Shown piece after piece: positions 54,552 through 63,110 of a stretch of DNA of 64,000 bases. The position numbers and the translations under genes were made by a program. Location: NCBI GenBank assembly GCA_046295215.1, contig JBKBNP010000001.1, positions 124,001 to 188,000 of the forward strand. Reading direction: 5' to 3'. This stretch comes from Szabonella sp046295215. Its GTDB lineage: Bacteria; Pseudomonadota; Alphaproteobacteria; Rhodobacterales; Rhodobacteraceae. The stretch's first letter is position 1, and each line of letters begins with the position of its first letter. Under the pieces are notes generated by a model. The model was not told where the DNA came from and ran no database searches. It saw only the letters and a program-made list of their open reading frames with translations.

Positions 54552-55093
54552 GGTGTGGCCTCCTGCCGCGCCAGCGCGCGGAGCCGTTTTTTCACTTCGG
54601 ACATGCGCCAGGCGATCGTGCCTTCGGACAGGCCCAGGACGGCGGCGGCCTCGGCCTGCGTCATCTCCGCCTCCACCGTCAGGGCCAGCGTGTCGCGCAA
54701 TTCCTCGGGCAGTCGCGCCATGGCAGAGCGGAGCCAGTCCTGGGCCGCCGCTTCTTCCGACAGGCCCGCCTGCCGGTTCACCTCCCAGTCGCCCCAGCCA
54801 TTGGCGGCGCGATGGGCTGCCCCGGCGCGGCGGCGGCGGTCATGGGCCGCGTTCACCGCGACTCGGTAGAGCCATGTGGTGAACCGCGCCTCGGCCCGCC
54901 AGTTCCGCAGTTTGGCGGGTAGTGCTGCGCAGATGTCCTGCGCCAGATCCTCCGCCTCCGCCCGCTCACCCGTCAGCCGCCAGCAAAGCCGGAACAGCCG
55001 GTCGTAATGCCGCGCCAGCAGCACCGCGAAGGCATCGCGGTCGCCGCGCGCGGCGGCTTCGGCAAGGGTCTCGTCCGGGGTTTCCATCAGCAT
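54548..55093 (-). CDS. ECF-type RNA polymerase sigma factor
   Basis: This 181-residue sigma-70 family member has region 2 (AFAVLLARHYDRLFRLCWRLTG, then AEDLAQDI) and region 4 (LPEELRDTLALTVEAEMTQAEAAAVLGLSEGTIAWRMSEVKKRL). Only regions 2 and 4 are present, as in extracytoplasmic-function sigma factors. The start could be GTG 55096, ATG 55093 or ATG 55087. It is translationally coupled to the vWA membrane protein. Its targets are not visible, but the protease island beside it is a possibility. Confidence 0.9.
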   Translation of the reverse strand: MLMETPDETLAEAAARGDRDAFAVLLARHYDRLFRLCWRLTGERAEAEDLAQDICAALPAKLRNWRAEARFTTWLYRVAVNAAHDRRRRAGAAHRAANGWGDWEVNRQAGLSEEAAAQDWLRSAMARLPEELRDTLALTVEAEMTQAEAAAVLGLSEGTIAWRMSEVKKRLRALARQEATP

Positions 55094-55487
55094 CACGGTA
55101 TTTGAGACGCAGGGGACGGCGCAATCCTTGGCGTTGGGGCCGGAAAATCCGGATTACTCGCTTCCGGGGGCATTGTGCGGATTTGCACAGATGCCTTCGC
55201 CAAGCTCACCGCGCCGTGACCTCGCGGTTGCAGCACAACCCCGTGATGCTTCGGGGAGCGGAACGTGATCGCGCCTGCCTCCATGGCGCACATTTACCGC
55301 TTTCCCGGGGATCACAGAGCCAGCGACTTGATAAATGACAAAAAGTTTCAGGCACAGCTCAGCAAATCGGCGTGACACGGCGCGCGCGGCTTGTGATTTC
55401 ACAGAACCGGATTGCAGGCGCATCTAGGGATCACCGGAGCCAGAAAGCTTCCGCACCGAACCTGAAACCCAGATGGAGAATGATCCC
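55094..55487. promoter_or_regulatory. Divergent intergenic region, sigma factor / small secreted protein
   Basis: This 394-bp region has no gene. It holds CCCCG/CGGGG arms around 55239-55256 and an AT-rich patch at 55325-55355. ATGAC at 55335 starts a degenerate form of the island dyad (right arm TTCAG instead of GTCAT). Promoters for both flanking genes must lie here; I cannot place them. Confidence 0.35.
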
Positions 55488-55739
55488 ATGAAAACGCTTC
55501 TTGTTGCTGCCGCTCTCGCCCTTGCCACCGTCGGCGCCGCCCCGGCCATGACCTCGCCGCTGCCGATCTCGGAAGGGGCCAAAGCCGAAGTCATGCGCCT
55601 TGCGCCCGGAGCCGACCTCTCCGGCATCACCGCCGTTCAGGCAGCGCGCCTGTCCTATGTCATCGTGGACTCGGGTGCGGACTTCTCCAACGACATCGAC
55701 AAGCGCAGCGCGATCCGCAACATCCTGAATCAGGGCTGA
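55488..55739 (+). CDS. Small exported protein of unknown function
   Basis: This 83-residue protein has a signal peptide (1-20, cleavage near AAPA) and a mature part of about 63 residues without Cys (LPISEGAKAEVMRLAPGADLSG, then SYVIVDSGADFSNDIDKR). A GGAGA site precedes the ATG. It is divergent from the ECF sigma factor gene. I do not recognise a family. Confidence 0.65.
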   Translation: MKTLLVAAALALATVGAAPAMTSPLPISEGAKAEVMRLAPGADLSGITAVQAARLSYVIVDSGADFSNDIDKRSAIRNILNQG

Positions 55740-55810
55740 GCGTCGCACGGACCGGACCCGCGCCTGCCCGGGCCTCCCGATCAGGCCAGCCGCGCCGGAT
55801 ATTGCTGCAA

Positions 55811-55841
55811 GATGGCGGGCCTCCCCCGGGGGCCCGCCATC
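55811..55841. terminator. Bidirectional hairpin overlapping a stop codon
   Basis: A perfect 11-bp stem (55811-55821 with 55831-55841, 9-base loop) lies between the small exported gene and the minus-strand gene. Its right arm covers two bases of that gene's stop codon at 55840-55842. Confidence 0.65.
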
Positions 55842-56238
55842 ACTTTGTGCGTTCGCCGCTGCCGAAACCTGCCGCGCCCCGCCGCAAGGGGGGTGGAACC
55901 CGGATATGACCCCAGACCGAGACATGCACCTCTGCCCGCCCGTCCGGGGCAAGGTGTTCCGGCGTGATCCCGACAATGCGCACGCGAAGCGTTTCGGAAC
56001 GCGCCAGCAAGGGGGCGACCAGCCGCGTCGCCGCCGGCCCAAGCTGCCCGATCACGCAAAGCTGCCTGCGGCTGACCAGCAGGAACCGCCTGCGCATCTG
56101 CGCCGCGACCTCGATTCCCCCTTCGGCCGTCGGCAGGAGCTTTGCCGTATCCCCGATCGACAGGCCGCTGCGGTTGATCCCCCGGCACAGGCCGATGAGG
56201 GGCGTCTTGTGAAGGATCGGTTGAAGAATGTCCTGCAT
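55840..56238 (-). CDS. Hypothetical protein, possibly HIRAN-like
   Basis: This 132-residue basic protein has a segment RRQLCVIGQLGPAATRLVAPLLARSETLRVRIVGI that loosely resembles the IGYLPR-like core of HIRAN DNA-end-binding domains. The rest (PLIGLCRGINRSGLSIGDTAKLLP) fits only weakly. There is no signal peptide. It is monocistronic and divergent from the cold-shock gene. The family call is tentative. Confidence 0.5.
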   Translation of the reverse strand: MQDILQPILHKTPLIGLCRGINRSGLSIGDTAKLLPTAEGGIEVAAQMRRRFLLVSRRQLCVIGQLGPAATRLVAPLLARSETLRVRIVGITPEHLAPDGRAEVHVSVWGHIRVPPPLRRGAAGFGSGERTK

Positions 56239-56568
56239 GGTGCTGCCTTTCCGGCTTATTGATGGCCACTATCGTGGCGGCATCGGGCCGGAGTTCAAGG
56301 CGACGGCGCCACCCGCACAGCACGCAGGCCGCGTTCCGCCGATGCGTAATGGCGCAATCGGCGTGGTTCCGGCAGCCCGCGCGGTTTGGCCCGGTCGCGC
56401 CGACAGGGCGACAATCATCGCTTGCAATTCTCCAACCGGACCTGTAGACAAGACGGGCAATTCTATCTTCTTCGACCTTCTGTTCCCTTGCGGCTTCAGT
56501 TTCGATCGGGATCTGACTAGCCGGGCTGCCGCATGTCGTGGGCAGCGTAAGACAGAAGGAATATCACG
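56239..56568 (+). promoter_or_regulatory. Long leader region of the cold-shock gene
   Basis: This 330-bp stretch has no gene. Cold-shock genes usually have long structured 5' leaders, and the stretch from about 56405 to 56568 is less GC-rich than its surroundings. I see no clear cold box. AGAAGGA at 56554 is the ribosome site for ATG 56569. Confidence 0.35.
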
Positions 56569-56775
56569 ATGGCCAACGGCACCGTGAAATGGTTCAACGC
56601 CACCAAAGGCTTCGGCTTCATCGCACCGCAAGGCGGCAACCGTGACGTGTTCGTTCACGTTTCGGCGCTGGAGCGTGCGGGCATCCGTCAACTCGACGAC
56701 GGCCAGGCCGTGACTTTCGACATCGAAACCGGCCGTGACGGCCGCGAATCGGCGACGAACCTCGCGCTCGCCTGA
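56569..56775 (+). CDS. Cold-shock protein
   Basis: This 68-residue OB-fold nucleic-acid chaperone has the RNP1 motif KGFGFI, the RNP2 motif DVFVHVS, and the conserved N terminus NGTVKWFNATKGFGF. It binds single-stranded RNA and DNA. A strong intrinsic terminator follows. A long leader precedes it. Confidence 0.96.
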   Translation: MANGTVKWFNATKGFGFIAPQGGNRDVFVHVSALERAGIRQLDDGQAVTFDIETGRDGRESATNLALA

Positions 56776-56800
56776 TTTCCGTCAGGTAGACATTCGGATC

Positions 56801-56826
56801 GGGGGCGGCTTTTGCCGCCCCCTTTT
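56801..56826 (+). terminator. Intrinsic terminator of the cold-shock gene
   Basis: A perfect 9-bp stem GGGGGCGGC/GCCGCCCCC (56801-56809 with 56814-56822) has a TTTT loop and is followed by TTTT. Confidence 0.9.
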
Positions 56827-56838
56827 CATTTGCTGGGC

Positions 56839-57378
56839 TCAGGCAAGCAATGCGTCCAGAACCGAGAACGCCCCCTGCGCGCTTTCCAGCGCATCCGTCC
56901 GCCCGGCCTGCCGGGCAAAGGCATAGATCGCCTGATGCGTGCGCGGACCGAAAGCGCCGTCAATGCCGCCGCTGTAATATCCGAAGGCCGCCAGCCGACG
57001 CTGGATCGCGCGGCGGTCTGCCGGCGAATAGCTGTTGAAGGCATGTGCGCTCGGCGTCTGGGAAAGCCCCGATCCCTGATGCGGTGCGGCACCGATCACC
57101 CGCCCCGTGCGGTGCTGGGGCTGGGTGTAGCGCGGCTCTGGCTGGCTGTAGCGCGGTTGCGGGGCCACATGCGCGGGGGGCACGTAGTAGGGCGTCGCGG
57201 TCTGCACCTGACGCTTGCGCTGATCGGCGATGATTGCCCCGACGATGGCTGCGGCGGCCACGCCTTTCAGGAAATTGCGCTCGTTCTTGCCGAGCGCATG
57301 GGCGGGGGCGACGGGCATGGCCAGCAGGGCGATCCCTGCGACGGCGGCGGTAACGGTCTTGCGGAACATGGGCAGCAT
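56839..57378 (-). CDS. Exported peptidoglycan-binding-domain protein
   Basis: This 179-residue protein has a signal peptide (hydrophobic 9-27, cleavage at AHA), a Gly-zipper-like stretch (VAAAAIVGAIIADQ) and a Tyr/Pro/Gln-rich linker with YSQPEPRYTQPQ. A C-terminal PG_binding_1 helical domain (RAIQRRLAAFGYYSGGIDGAFGPRTHQAI) follows. It probably anchors to peptidoglycan. ATG 57378 has AAAGGA upstream; ATG 57369 is an alternative. Confidence 0.8.
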   Translation of the reverse strand: MLPMFRKTVTAAVAGIALLAMPVAPAHALGKNERNFLKGVAAAAIVGAIIADQRKRQVQTATPYYVPPAHVAPQPRYSQPEPRYTQPQHRTGRVIGAAPHQGSGLSQTPSAHAFNSYSPADRRAIQRRLAAFGYYSGGIDGAFGPRTHQAIYAFARQAGRTDALESAQGAFSVLDALLA

Positions 57379-57509
57379 GTCTTTGTCCTTTCCTCTGGCC
57401 CCGGCCTCGGGGCGCGATGGACCAGACATGGCGCATTGACCGAAGATAGGCAAAAGCCGCCGCCTGATATGCGATAGCACAGGCCTTTTCAAAGACTTGC
57501 GTCTCCCCC

Positions 57510-57564
57510 TTTCATCTTGGCAAAAATACCTCACAGGGGGTCCGGGGGGCGTGAAGCCCCCCGG
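57510..57564. repeat. Dispersed element copy and terminator hairpin after gabD
   Basis: A perfect copy of the 22-base unit (57510-57531) and a 9-bp stem CCGGGGGGC/GCCCCCCGG (57542-57550 with 57556-57564) follow the minus-strand dehydrogenase gene. Read on the minus strand, the order is GC hairpin, then the T-rich unit, acting as a terminator. Confidence 0.8.
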
Positions 57565-57593
57565 CGGGGTCAACCGGGCTCAAACCCTTCAGA

Positions 57594-59084
57594 TCAGACG
57601 CTCAGGCAGATGTATTTCATCTCCAGATAATCCTCCATTCCGTGCCGCGATCCCTCGCGGCCGAGGCCTGATTGCTTGACCCCGCCGAAGGGGGCCACCT
57701 CGGTCGAAATGATCCCGGTATTGACGCCGACGATCCCGTATTCCAGCCCCTCCTGCACCCGCGTCACCCGCCCGATGTCGCGGGCATAGAAATAGGCCGC
57801 GAGGCCGAAGATGGTGTCATTGGCATAGCCGACCACCTCTTCCTCCGTCTCGAAGCGGAACAGCGGTGCCATCGGGCCAAAGGTTTCCTCGGTCGCAACC
57901 GCCATTGCTTGCGTCACGCCGGTCAGGATCGTCGGCTGAAAGAATGACCCGCCCCTTTCATGCCGCGCCCCCCCGGTCAGCACGCTTGCTCCCTTGGCTT
58001 TCGCGTCCGCAATATGCTCCTCCACCTTCTCGACCGCCGCCATGTTGACCAGCGGGCCGAACTCCACCGATTCGGTCAGCCCGTCGCCCACACGGGTCCT
58101 GGCCAGCGCCGCCGCCAGCTTTTCGGCAAAGGCGTCATAAACCCCGGCCTGCACATAAAGGCGGTTCGCGCAAACGCAGGTCTGGCCGTTGTTGCGGAAT
58201 TTCGACGCCATCGCCCCCACGACCGCCGCATCCAGATCGGCATCGTCGAACACGATGAAGGGCGCATTGCCCCCCAGTTCCATCGAGCATTTCATCACCT
58301 GATCGGCGGCCTGGCGCAGCAGGATGCGCCCCACCTCGGTCGACCCGGTGAAGGTCAGTTTGCGCACCACCGGGTTTTCACAGAATTCCTTGCCGATGGC
58401 CGAGGATTTGGTCGAGGTCACGACCGAAAAGATCCCCGCAGGCAGACCCGCCCGTTCCGCCAGCACCGCCATGGCCAGCGCCGAGAGCGGGGTTTCGGCG
58501 GCGGGCCGCGCCACGAAGCCGCAGCCTGCCGCAAGTGCCGGGGCGCATTTGCGCGCGATCATCGCATTGGGAAAGTTCCAGGGCGTGATCGACCCCACCA
58601 CCCCGATGGGCTGCTTGATGACCGTGATACGCTTGTCGGGCTGATGGCCCGGCACGGTTTCGCCATAGATGCGCTTGGCTTCTTCCGCGAACCATTCGAC
58701 GAAACTCGCGCCATAGGCGATCTCGCCCTTGGCCTCGGCCAGCGGCTTGCCCATTTCGGCCGTCAGGATCGCGCCCAGATCGTCCTGATGGTCCATCATC
58801 AGGTTGAACCATTTGCGCATGATATTGGCGCGCTCCTTGCCGGTGCGTTTCGCCCAGTCCTTCATTGCGGCCTCGGCGGCGGCGATGGCGCGGGCGGTCT
58901 CGGCGCGGCCCAGATCGGGCACATGGGCCACCACATCGCCGCGCGCGGGGTTGGTCACGGCAAAGGTCGCCCCGTCATCAGCGTCGATCCATTCGCCCGC
59001 GACATAGGCCTTGGTCGCCAGCAGCGAGGGATCCTTGAGCATGTTGCGCAGATCGGTCACGGTGTCGTTCAGAGTGTCGGGCAT
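57594..59084 (-). CDS. gabD: NAD(P)-dependent succinate-semialdehyde dehydrogenase
   Basis: This 496-residue aldehyde dehydrogenase oxidises succinate semialdehyde to succinate. The general base Glu269 is in MELGGNAPF and the nucleophile Cys303 in NGQTCVCANR, the GabD-type double-Cys loop. The cofactor-contacting VxKPAxxTP motif reads VARPAAETP, so the usual Lys is Arg. A GGAGGA site precedes ATG 59084. It neighbours a TRAP operon, which suggests a catabolic role, but other semialdehydes are possible. Confidence 0.9.
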   Translation of the reverse strand: MPDTLNDTVTDLRNMLKDPSLLATKAYVAGEWIDADDGATFAVTNPARGDVVAHVPDLGRAETARAIAAAEAAMKDWAKRTGKERANIMRKWFNLMMDHQDDLGAILTAEMGKPLAEAKGEIAYGASFVEWFAEEAKRIYGETVPGHQPDKRITVIKQPIGVVGSITPWNFPNAMIARKCAPALAAGCGFVARPAAETPLSALAMAVLAERAGLPAGIFSVVTSTKSSAIGKEFCENPVVRKLTFTGSTEVGRILLRQAADQVMKCSMELGGNAPFIVFDDADLDAAVVGAMASKFRNNGQTCVCANRLYVQAGVYDAFAEKLAAALARTRVGDGLTESVEFGPLVNMAAVEKVEEHIADAKAKGASVLTGGARHERGGSFFQPTILTGVTQAMAVATEETFGPMAPLFRFETEEEVVGYANDTIFGLAAYFYARDIGRVTRVQEGLEYGIVGVNTGIISTEVAPFGGVKQSGLGREGSRHGMEDYLEMKYICLSV

Positions 59085-59172
59085 GAAAAAATCCTCCGGT
59101 CAGGTTGGCGCAATGCAATCATGCGCCGGGGGCGAAGTCCAGCAGGCGGCACCAGCCGGAAGGGGATGCGGA

Positions 59173-59952
59173 ATGGACATGGACCGGGCCTATCTGAACG
59201 GGGCTTTCATACCGGGGGCGGCGGACTATCCGCCGCGCTGGATGGCGAAAGCGGCGGCGTTCCGCGCGCAACTCGGCCTCCGTGCCGAAACCGGCATCGC
59301 TTATGGGCCCGGGGTGCGGCAGGCCTATGACCTCTTTCGCCCCGAAGGTGTGGCAAAGGGGCTGATGGTGTTCATCCATGGCGGCTACTGGATCCAGTTC
59401 GACCGGGCCATGTGGTCGCATCTGGCCGCCGGGGCATTGGCGCGGGGATGGGCCTGCGCGATGCCCTCCTACACTTTAGCCCCCGAGGCGCGGATTGCGG
59501 CCATGGGGCAGGAGATTGCCGCGATGCTGGCCCATGCGGGGGCCTCCGTGCCGGGGCCGCTGGTGGTAACGGGCCATTCCGCGGGCGGGCATCTGGCCGC
59601 TCGGATGGGTTGCGCCGACATGGAGATTGCGGACCTGCGGCGGGTCGTCCCGATTTCCCCGTTGTCGGATCTGGAGCCCCTGTCGCAGACCGCGATGCAG
59701 GAAAAGCTGCGCCTCGATGCGGGAGAGATCGAAACCGAAAGCCCCGCCCGCCAGCCCCTGCACGCCGGGATCGAGGCGCATGTGCGGGTGGGCGGGCAGG
59801 AACGCCCGTCTTTCCTTTGGCATGCGCGCCTGTTGTCCGAGGCCTGGGATTGCGGCTGGTCGGTGGCTCCTGGCCTGCACCATTTCGACGTGATCGACGC
59901 GCTGGAGGATGCGGACAGCGATCTGATGGAGGAAACGCTCGGGGGGCTGTGA
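59173..59952 (+). CDS. Alpha/beta hydrolase, arylformamidase-like
   Basis: This 259-residue hydrolase has the HGGYW motif (69-73), which forms the oxyanion hole in kynurenine formamidases and related esterases. The nucleophile is Ser136 in GHSAGGH, with a C-terminal His in APGLHHFD. It could hydrolyse N-formylkynurenine or another small ester or amide. An AAGGGGA site precedes ATG 59173. It is divergent from gabD and convergent with the TRAP operon. Confidence 0.85.
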   Translation: MDMDRAYLNGAFIPGAADYPPRWMAKAAAFRAQLGLRAETGIAYGPGVRQAYDLFRPEGVAKGLMVFIHGGYWIQFDRAMWSHLAAGALARGWACAMPSYTLAPEARIAAMGQEIAAMLAHAGASVPGPLVVTGHSAGGHLAARMGCADMEIADLRRVVPISPLSDLEPLSQTAMQEKLRLDAGEIETESPARQPLHAGIEAHVRVGGQERPSFLWHARLLSEAWDCGWSVAPGLHHFDVIDALEDADSDLMEETLGGL

Positions 59953-59968
59953 TCCGCCCCCCGAAGCC

Positions 59969-61249
59969 TCAGCGATAGATCATCGTCGGCAGCCACATCG
60001 TCAGGGCGGGCACGAAGGTCACCAGCATCAAGACGATCACCAGCGGGATCAGGAAGGGGGCGGTGCCGACAACGCACTGCTCGAACGGGATTTTCGCCAC
60101 CCGCGCCAGCACATACAGCACCATGCCGATGGGCGGTGTCAGCAGGCCCAGCATCAGGTTCAGCACCATGATGACGCCGAAATGCACCGGGTCGATGCCG
60201 ATTTCCAGCGCAATGGGCAACAGCACCGGCACCATGATCGTGATCGCCGCGACCGTCTCCATGAAACAGCCGACAATCAGCAGGATCAGGTTGACCAGCA
60301 GCAGCAGGAGCCAGGGCCGGTCCGAGATCGACAGCAAGCCTGCGGCGAACTGTTCCGGCACCCGGTTGGAGGTCAGGATCCAGGCGAAGATCGAGGCCGC
60401 CCCCACCACCAGCAGCACCACCGCCGTCGTCTCGATCGTGTCGAAACTGACCCGCAGGAAACGCGGCAGCGTCAGCGTGCGGTAAACCACCAGCCCCAGG
60501 AACAGCGCCCAGGCACAGGCGGCAACAGCGGCCTCGGTGGGCGTGAAAGCCCCGGTCAGGATGCCGCCCACGATGATGACCGGCGTCATCAGCGACAGGA
60601 AGGCCCGGCGGAAGGTGATGAACAGCACCGACCAGTAGAAGGGCTGATCCTGCTTGAACCCGCGCCTGCGCGCCATGATCGCGATCATGATCATCAGGGA
60701 GGCCGCCATCAGAAGCCCCGGAATGAAGCCCGCGACGAACAACTGCCCGATGCTCGCCCCGGCCACCACGCCATAGATCACCATGGGCAGCGAGGGCGGG
60801 ATGATCGGCCCGATGGTCGAGGAGGCCGCCGTGATGCCGACCGCGAATTTTGCATCATAATTGGCGTCGCGCATGGCCTTGATCTCGATGGCCCCAAGGC
60901 CCCCGGCATCGGCCACCGCCGCCCCCGACATGCCCGCAAAGATCACGCTTGCGCCGACATTCACATGTCCGAGCCCGCCGCGCATCCAGCCCACAAGGGC
61001 GAGCGCGAAGTTGAAGATGCGTTCCGTTATTCCGGCTGTGTTCATCAGGTTTCCGGCGAGGATGAAGAAGGGCACCGCCAGCAGCGGAAAGCTGTCGACC
61101 CCGTTGATCATCCGGTGCGCCACCACCATCGGCGGGGTTGCCCCGCTGAAGAAGATAAACACCGCCGCCGACCCCGCCAGCGCCACAGCGACCGGCACGC
61201 CAAAGATCAGCATGCCGAACAGCATCACGAAAAGCCACAGAATGTCCAA
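59969..61249 (-). CDS. dctM: TRAP transporter large permease (DctM), second system
   Basis: This 426-residue protein has 12 predicted transmembrane helices, with GAIEIKAMRDANYDAKFAVGITAASSTIGPIIPPS and AFTPTEAAVAACAWALFLG. I chose TTG 61249, which gives the usual DILWLFVMLFGMLIFGVPVAVAL start and has AGGAG seven bases upstream; an upstream ATG at 61288 would overlap dctQ by 29 bases. It is in a P-Q-M operon. Confidence 0.92.
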   Translation of the reverse strand: MDILWLFVMLFGMLIFGVPVAVALAGSAAVFIFFSGATPPMVVAHRMINGVDSFPLLAVPFFILAGNLMNTAGITERIFNFALALVGWMRGGLGHVNVGASVIFAGMSGAAVADAGGLGAIEIKAMRDANYDAKFAVGITAASSTIGPIIPPSLPMVIYGVVAGASIGQLFVAGFIPGLLMAASLMIMIAIMARRRGFKQDQPFYWSVLFITFRRAFLSLMTPVIIVGGILTGAFTPTEAAVAACAWALFLGLVVYRTLTLPRFLRVSFDTIETTAVVLLVVGAASIFAWILTSNRVPEQFAAGLLSISDRPWLLLLLVNLILLIVGCFMETVAAITIMVPVLLPIALEIGIDPVHFGVIMVLNLMLGLLTPPIGMVLYVLARVAKIPFEQCVVGTAPFLIPLVIVLMLVTFVPALTMWLPTMIYR

Positions 61250-61259
61250 GGGGCTGCTC

Positions 61260-61826
61260 CTAGTCGATTGCGCGGATGTCGTCCGCAAAGTCTTCGGGGT
61301 CGATGAGGCGGGAAGTGCCGGTCCGCAGATGCTGCCAGGTGTTCCAGGCGGAATAGGCCGCCATCAGGACGAAGGCGACGCAAACGATCCAGTAGACCGT
61401 CGATTTCGGGAAATCCATCGAGGCCATCATCTGCTGCGTCCGGCCTGCGATCTGCGCGCTCAGATAGGCCAGAACGAGATAGAACAGCGTGGAGGTCACG
61501 TCGATCACCGTCTGCGCGACCCGTCGCCCGCCGCGCGGCACCCAGCGATAGATGAACTCCACCGCGATATGGCTCTGCTTGCGCGTGGCCATGATCGCCC
61601 CGATGAAGGTCACGCCGATCAGCAGGAAGCGCGCGACCTCCTCGGTCCAGGCAAAGGAATTGTTCAGCACATAGCGCGTGAAGAACTGGAGAAACACGAC
61701 CACCGCAAGCCCCCAGAACAGCAGGAAGATCGGCGTATCGGTCCAGGACAGGTCCGACAGGTCGATCTTTTCCTCCTCAATGGCGATCAGGGGGGTATCG
61801 GGAGCGTCGTCCGAGGGGTCGGCCAT
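61260..61826 (-). CDS. dctQ: TRAP transporter small permease (DctQ), second system
   Basis: This 188-residue protein has four transmembrane helices after an acidic N-terminal tail. FFTRYVLNNSFAWTEEVARFLLIGVTFIGA is the classic DctQ signature. It lies between dctP and dctM; its stop is ten bases before the chosen dctM start. Confidence 0.93.
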   Translation of the reverse strand: MADPSDDAPDTPLIAIEEEKIDLSDLSWTDTPIFLLFWGLAVVVFLQFFTRYVLNNSFAWTEEVARFLLIGVTFIGAIMATRKQSHIAVEFIYRWVPRGGRRVAQTVIDVTSTLFYLVLAYLSAQIAGRTQQMMASMDFPKSTVYWIVCVAFVLMAAYSAWNTWQHLRTGTSRLIDPEDFADDIRAID

Positions 61827-61862
61827 GGCATGTCCACCGGCAAGAGGGGCAGGGAATGAGGA

Positions 61863-61909
61863 CCGCCCAAAGGCGGCCCCCGTCGCACGTCAGTCGCCAG
61901 TCACTGGCG
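61863..61909 (-). terminator. Intercistronic hairpins after the second dctP
   Basis: Two small stems (CCGCC/GGCGG at 61863-61876 and CGCCAG/CTGGCG at 61895-61909) lie between dctP and dctQ, in the same place as the hairpin in the first TRAP operon. They probably favour dctP over the permease message. Confidence 0.5.
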
Positions 61910-61914
61910 GGCCA

Positions 61915-62898
61915 TCACTCGATGGCTTGGAGCCGGTCGTAAGTGGCCTGATCCCAGGTCGCCATCGGGCCGTTATGCACGGCCTTTACGGCCTCGATGA
62001 AGGGGCCACGGTCAACCTCGTTGACGGTCGTGCCCTCACCCCGGAACCATTCGACCAACTCGCCTTCCAGCTTGATGATCGCATCGGTTGCACAGATCGA
62101 AGTTTCCTTCGTCACCTTGACCAGCGCATCGCGGTCGGCCTCGGGCATCGCATTCCAGGCCGGGCCGCCGATGATCGTCAGCAGCGCATCGGTGATATGG
62201 CCGGTCAGGCTGATATTGGATTGCACCTCGTGGAACTTCTTGGCCTGAATGGTCGGCAGCGGGTTTTCCTGCGCGTCCACGGTGCCTTGTTGCAGCGCGA
62301 GGTAAACCTCGGCAAAGGCGATGGGGGCGGAGTTTCCACCAGTCGCGTTGGGGAACATCATGTAGAGCGGCGCATCCGGCACGCGGATCTTCAGTCCCTT
62401 CATGTCGTCTGGCGACAGGATCGGCTTGTTCGCGGTTACATGGCGCGCGCCGTAATAGGTCATCGCGGTGATATGGTTGCCCGAGGCCTTGTTGTAACCT
62501 GCGGCCAATTCCTTGAAGAGATCGGAATTGCGGTATTTGTCCCAATGGTCGTAGTCCCGGAACATGAAGGGCGCGCCACCGATGGCGATGGGACCATAGG
62601 CGCGGCCCGCAAAAAGCTGCCCGGTATAGATGATGTCCACGGTCCCGAAGCCCAGACCCTCGTTGATGTCCACTTCCTTGCCCAGCGAGGAGGCCGGGAA
62701 AACCTCGATCCCGTAGCGACCGTCGGTTGCGGCCATCAGCAGGTCATTCGCCGCAACGGCGCAGGTGTGATAGGGCTCGCTCGATTCGTAGACATGCGCC
62801 CATTTCAGTTTCGTTTCTGCGCTGGCGGCACCCGGCAAGAGGCCAAGCAGCGCCACGGCAGCGGCCGATGTCAGCAGATGTTTGGTCGAGATCTTCAT
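61915..62898 (-). CDS. dctP: TRAP transporter solute-binding protein (DctP), second system
   Basis: This 327-residue binding protein has a Sec signal peptide (1-27, cleavage at ASA) and the DctP ligand segment DDMKGLKIRVPDAPLYMM, then GTVDAQENPLPTI. The conserved Arg in KIRVP binds a ligand carboxylate, so an organic acid is expected. A GGGAGGA site precedes ATG 62898. It is divergent from the aminotransferase gene, which may act on the imported compound. Confidence 0.93.
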   Translation of the reverse strand: MKISTKHLLTSAAAVALLGLLPGAASAETKLKWAHVYESSEPYHTCAVAANDLLMAATDGRYGIEVFPASSLGKEVDINEGLGFGTVDIIYTGQLFAGRAYGPIAIGGAPFMFRDYDHWDKYRNSDLFKELAAGYNKASGNHITAMTYYGARHVTANKPILSPDDMKGLKIRVPDAPLYMMFPNATGGNSAPIAFAEVYLALQQGTVDAQENPLPTIQAKKFHEVQSNISLTGHITDALLTIIGGPAWNAMPEADRDALVKVTKETSICATDAIIKLEGELVEWFRGEGTTVNEVDRGPFIEAVKAVHNGPMATWDQATYDRLQAIE

Positions 62899-62969
62899 GC
62901 TATCCTCCCAGATATGCCCGGTTGTTCCGGTCTTCGCGGTCACAAGACACTATAGCGGGACGCCATTTG

Positions 62970-63019
62970 CACAAGTGCCGCCATGCCCTGTAGTCTGATT
63001 TTTGCACCATCCGGTGCAA
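62970..63019. promoter_or_regulatory. Candidate operator dyads in the dctP / aminotransferase promoter
   Basis: TTGCACC-ATCC-GGTGCAA (63002-63019) is a perfect 7-bp dyad. A second, shorter GCAC-AA-GTGC dyad lies about 30 bases to the left (62970-62979). They share the TTGCAC half-site and sit between two divergent genes, 72 to 104 bases from the dctP start, as expected for a repressor-controlled promoter. No regulator gene is visible in the window. Confidence 0.55.
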
Positions 63020-63110
63020 TGGGGCTGTTGGTCCGCCCGCCGTGGCGCCAGATTTCCGGTTCTCATCTGCGCGACGGTCGATGCCAAACCTGCCCCACGG
63101 AGCCATGCCC

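Noticed and set aside
28963..55263. Shared 13-base TTCGGGGAGCGGA upstream of the papain-like gene (28971) and near the sigma gene (about 55250)
   Set aside because: A 13-base GC-rich match is expected many times by chance in 64 kb, and the flanking bases and spacing do not agree.
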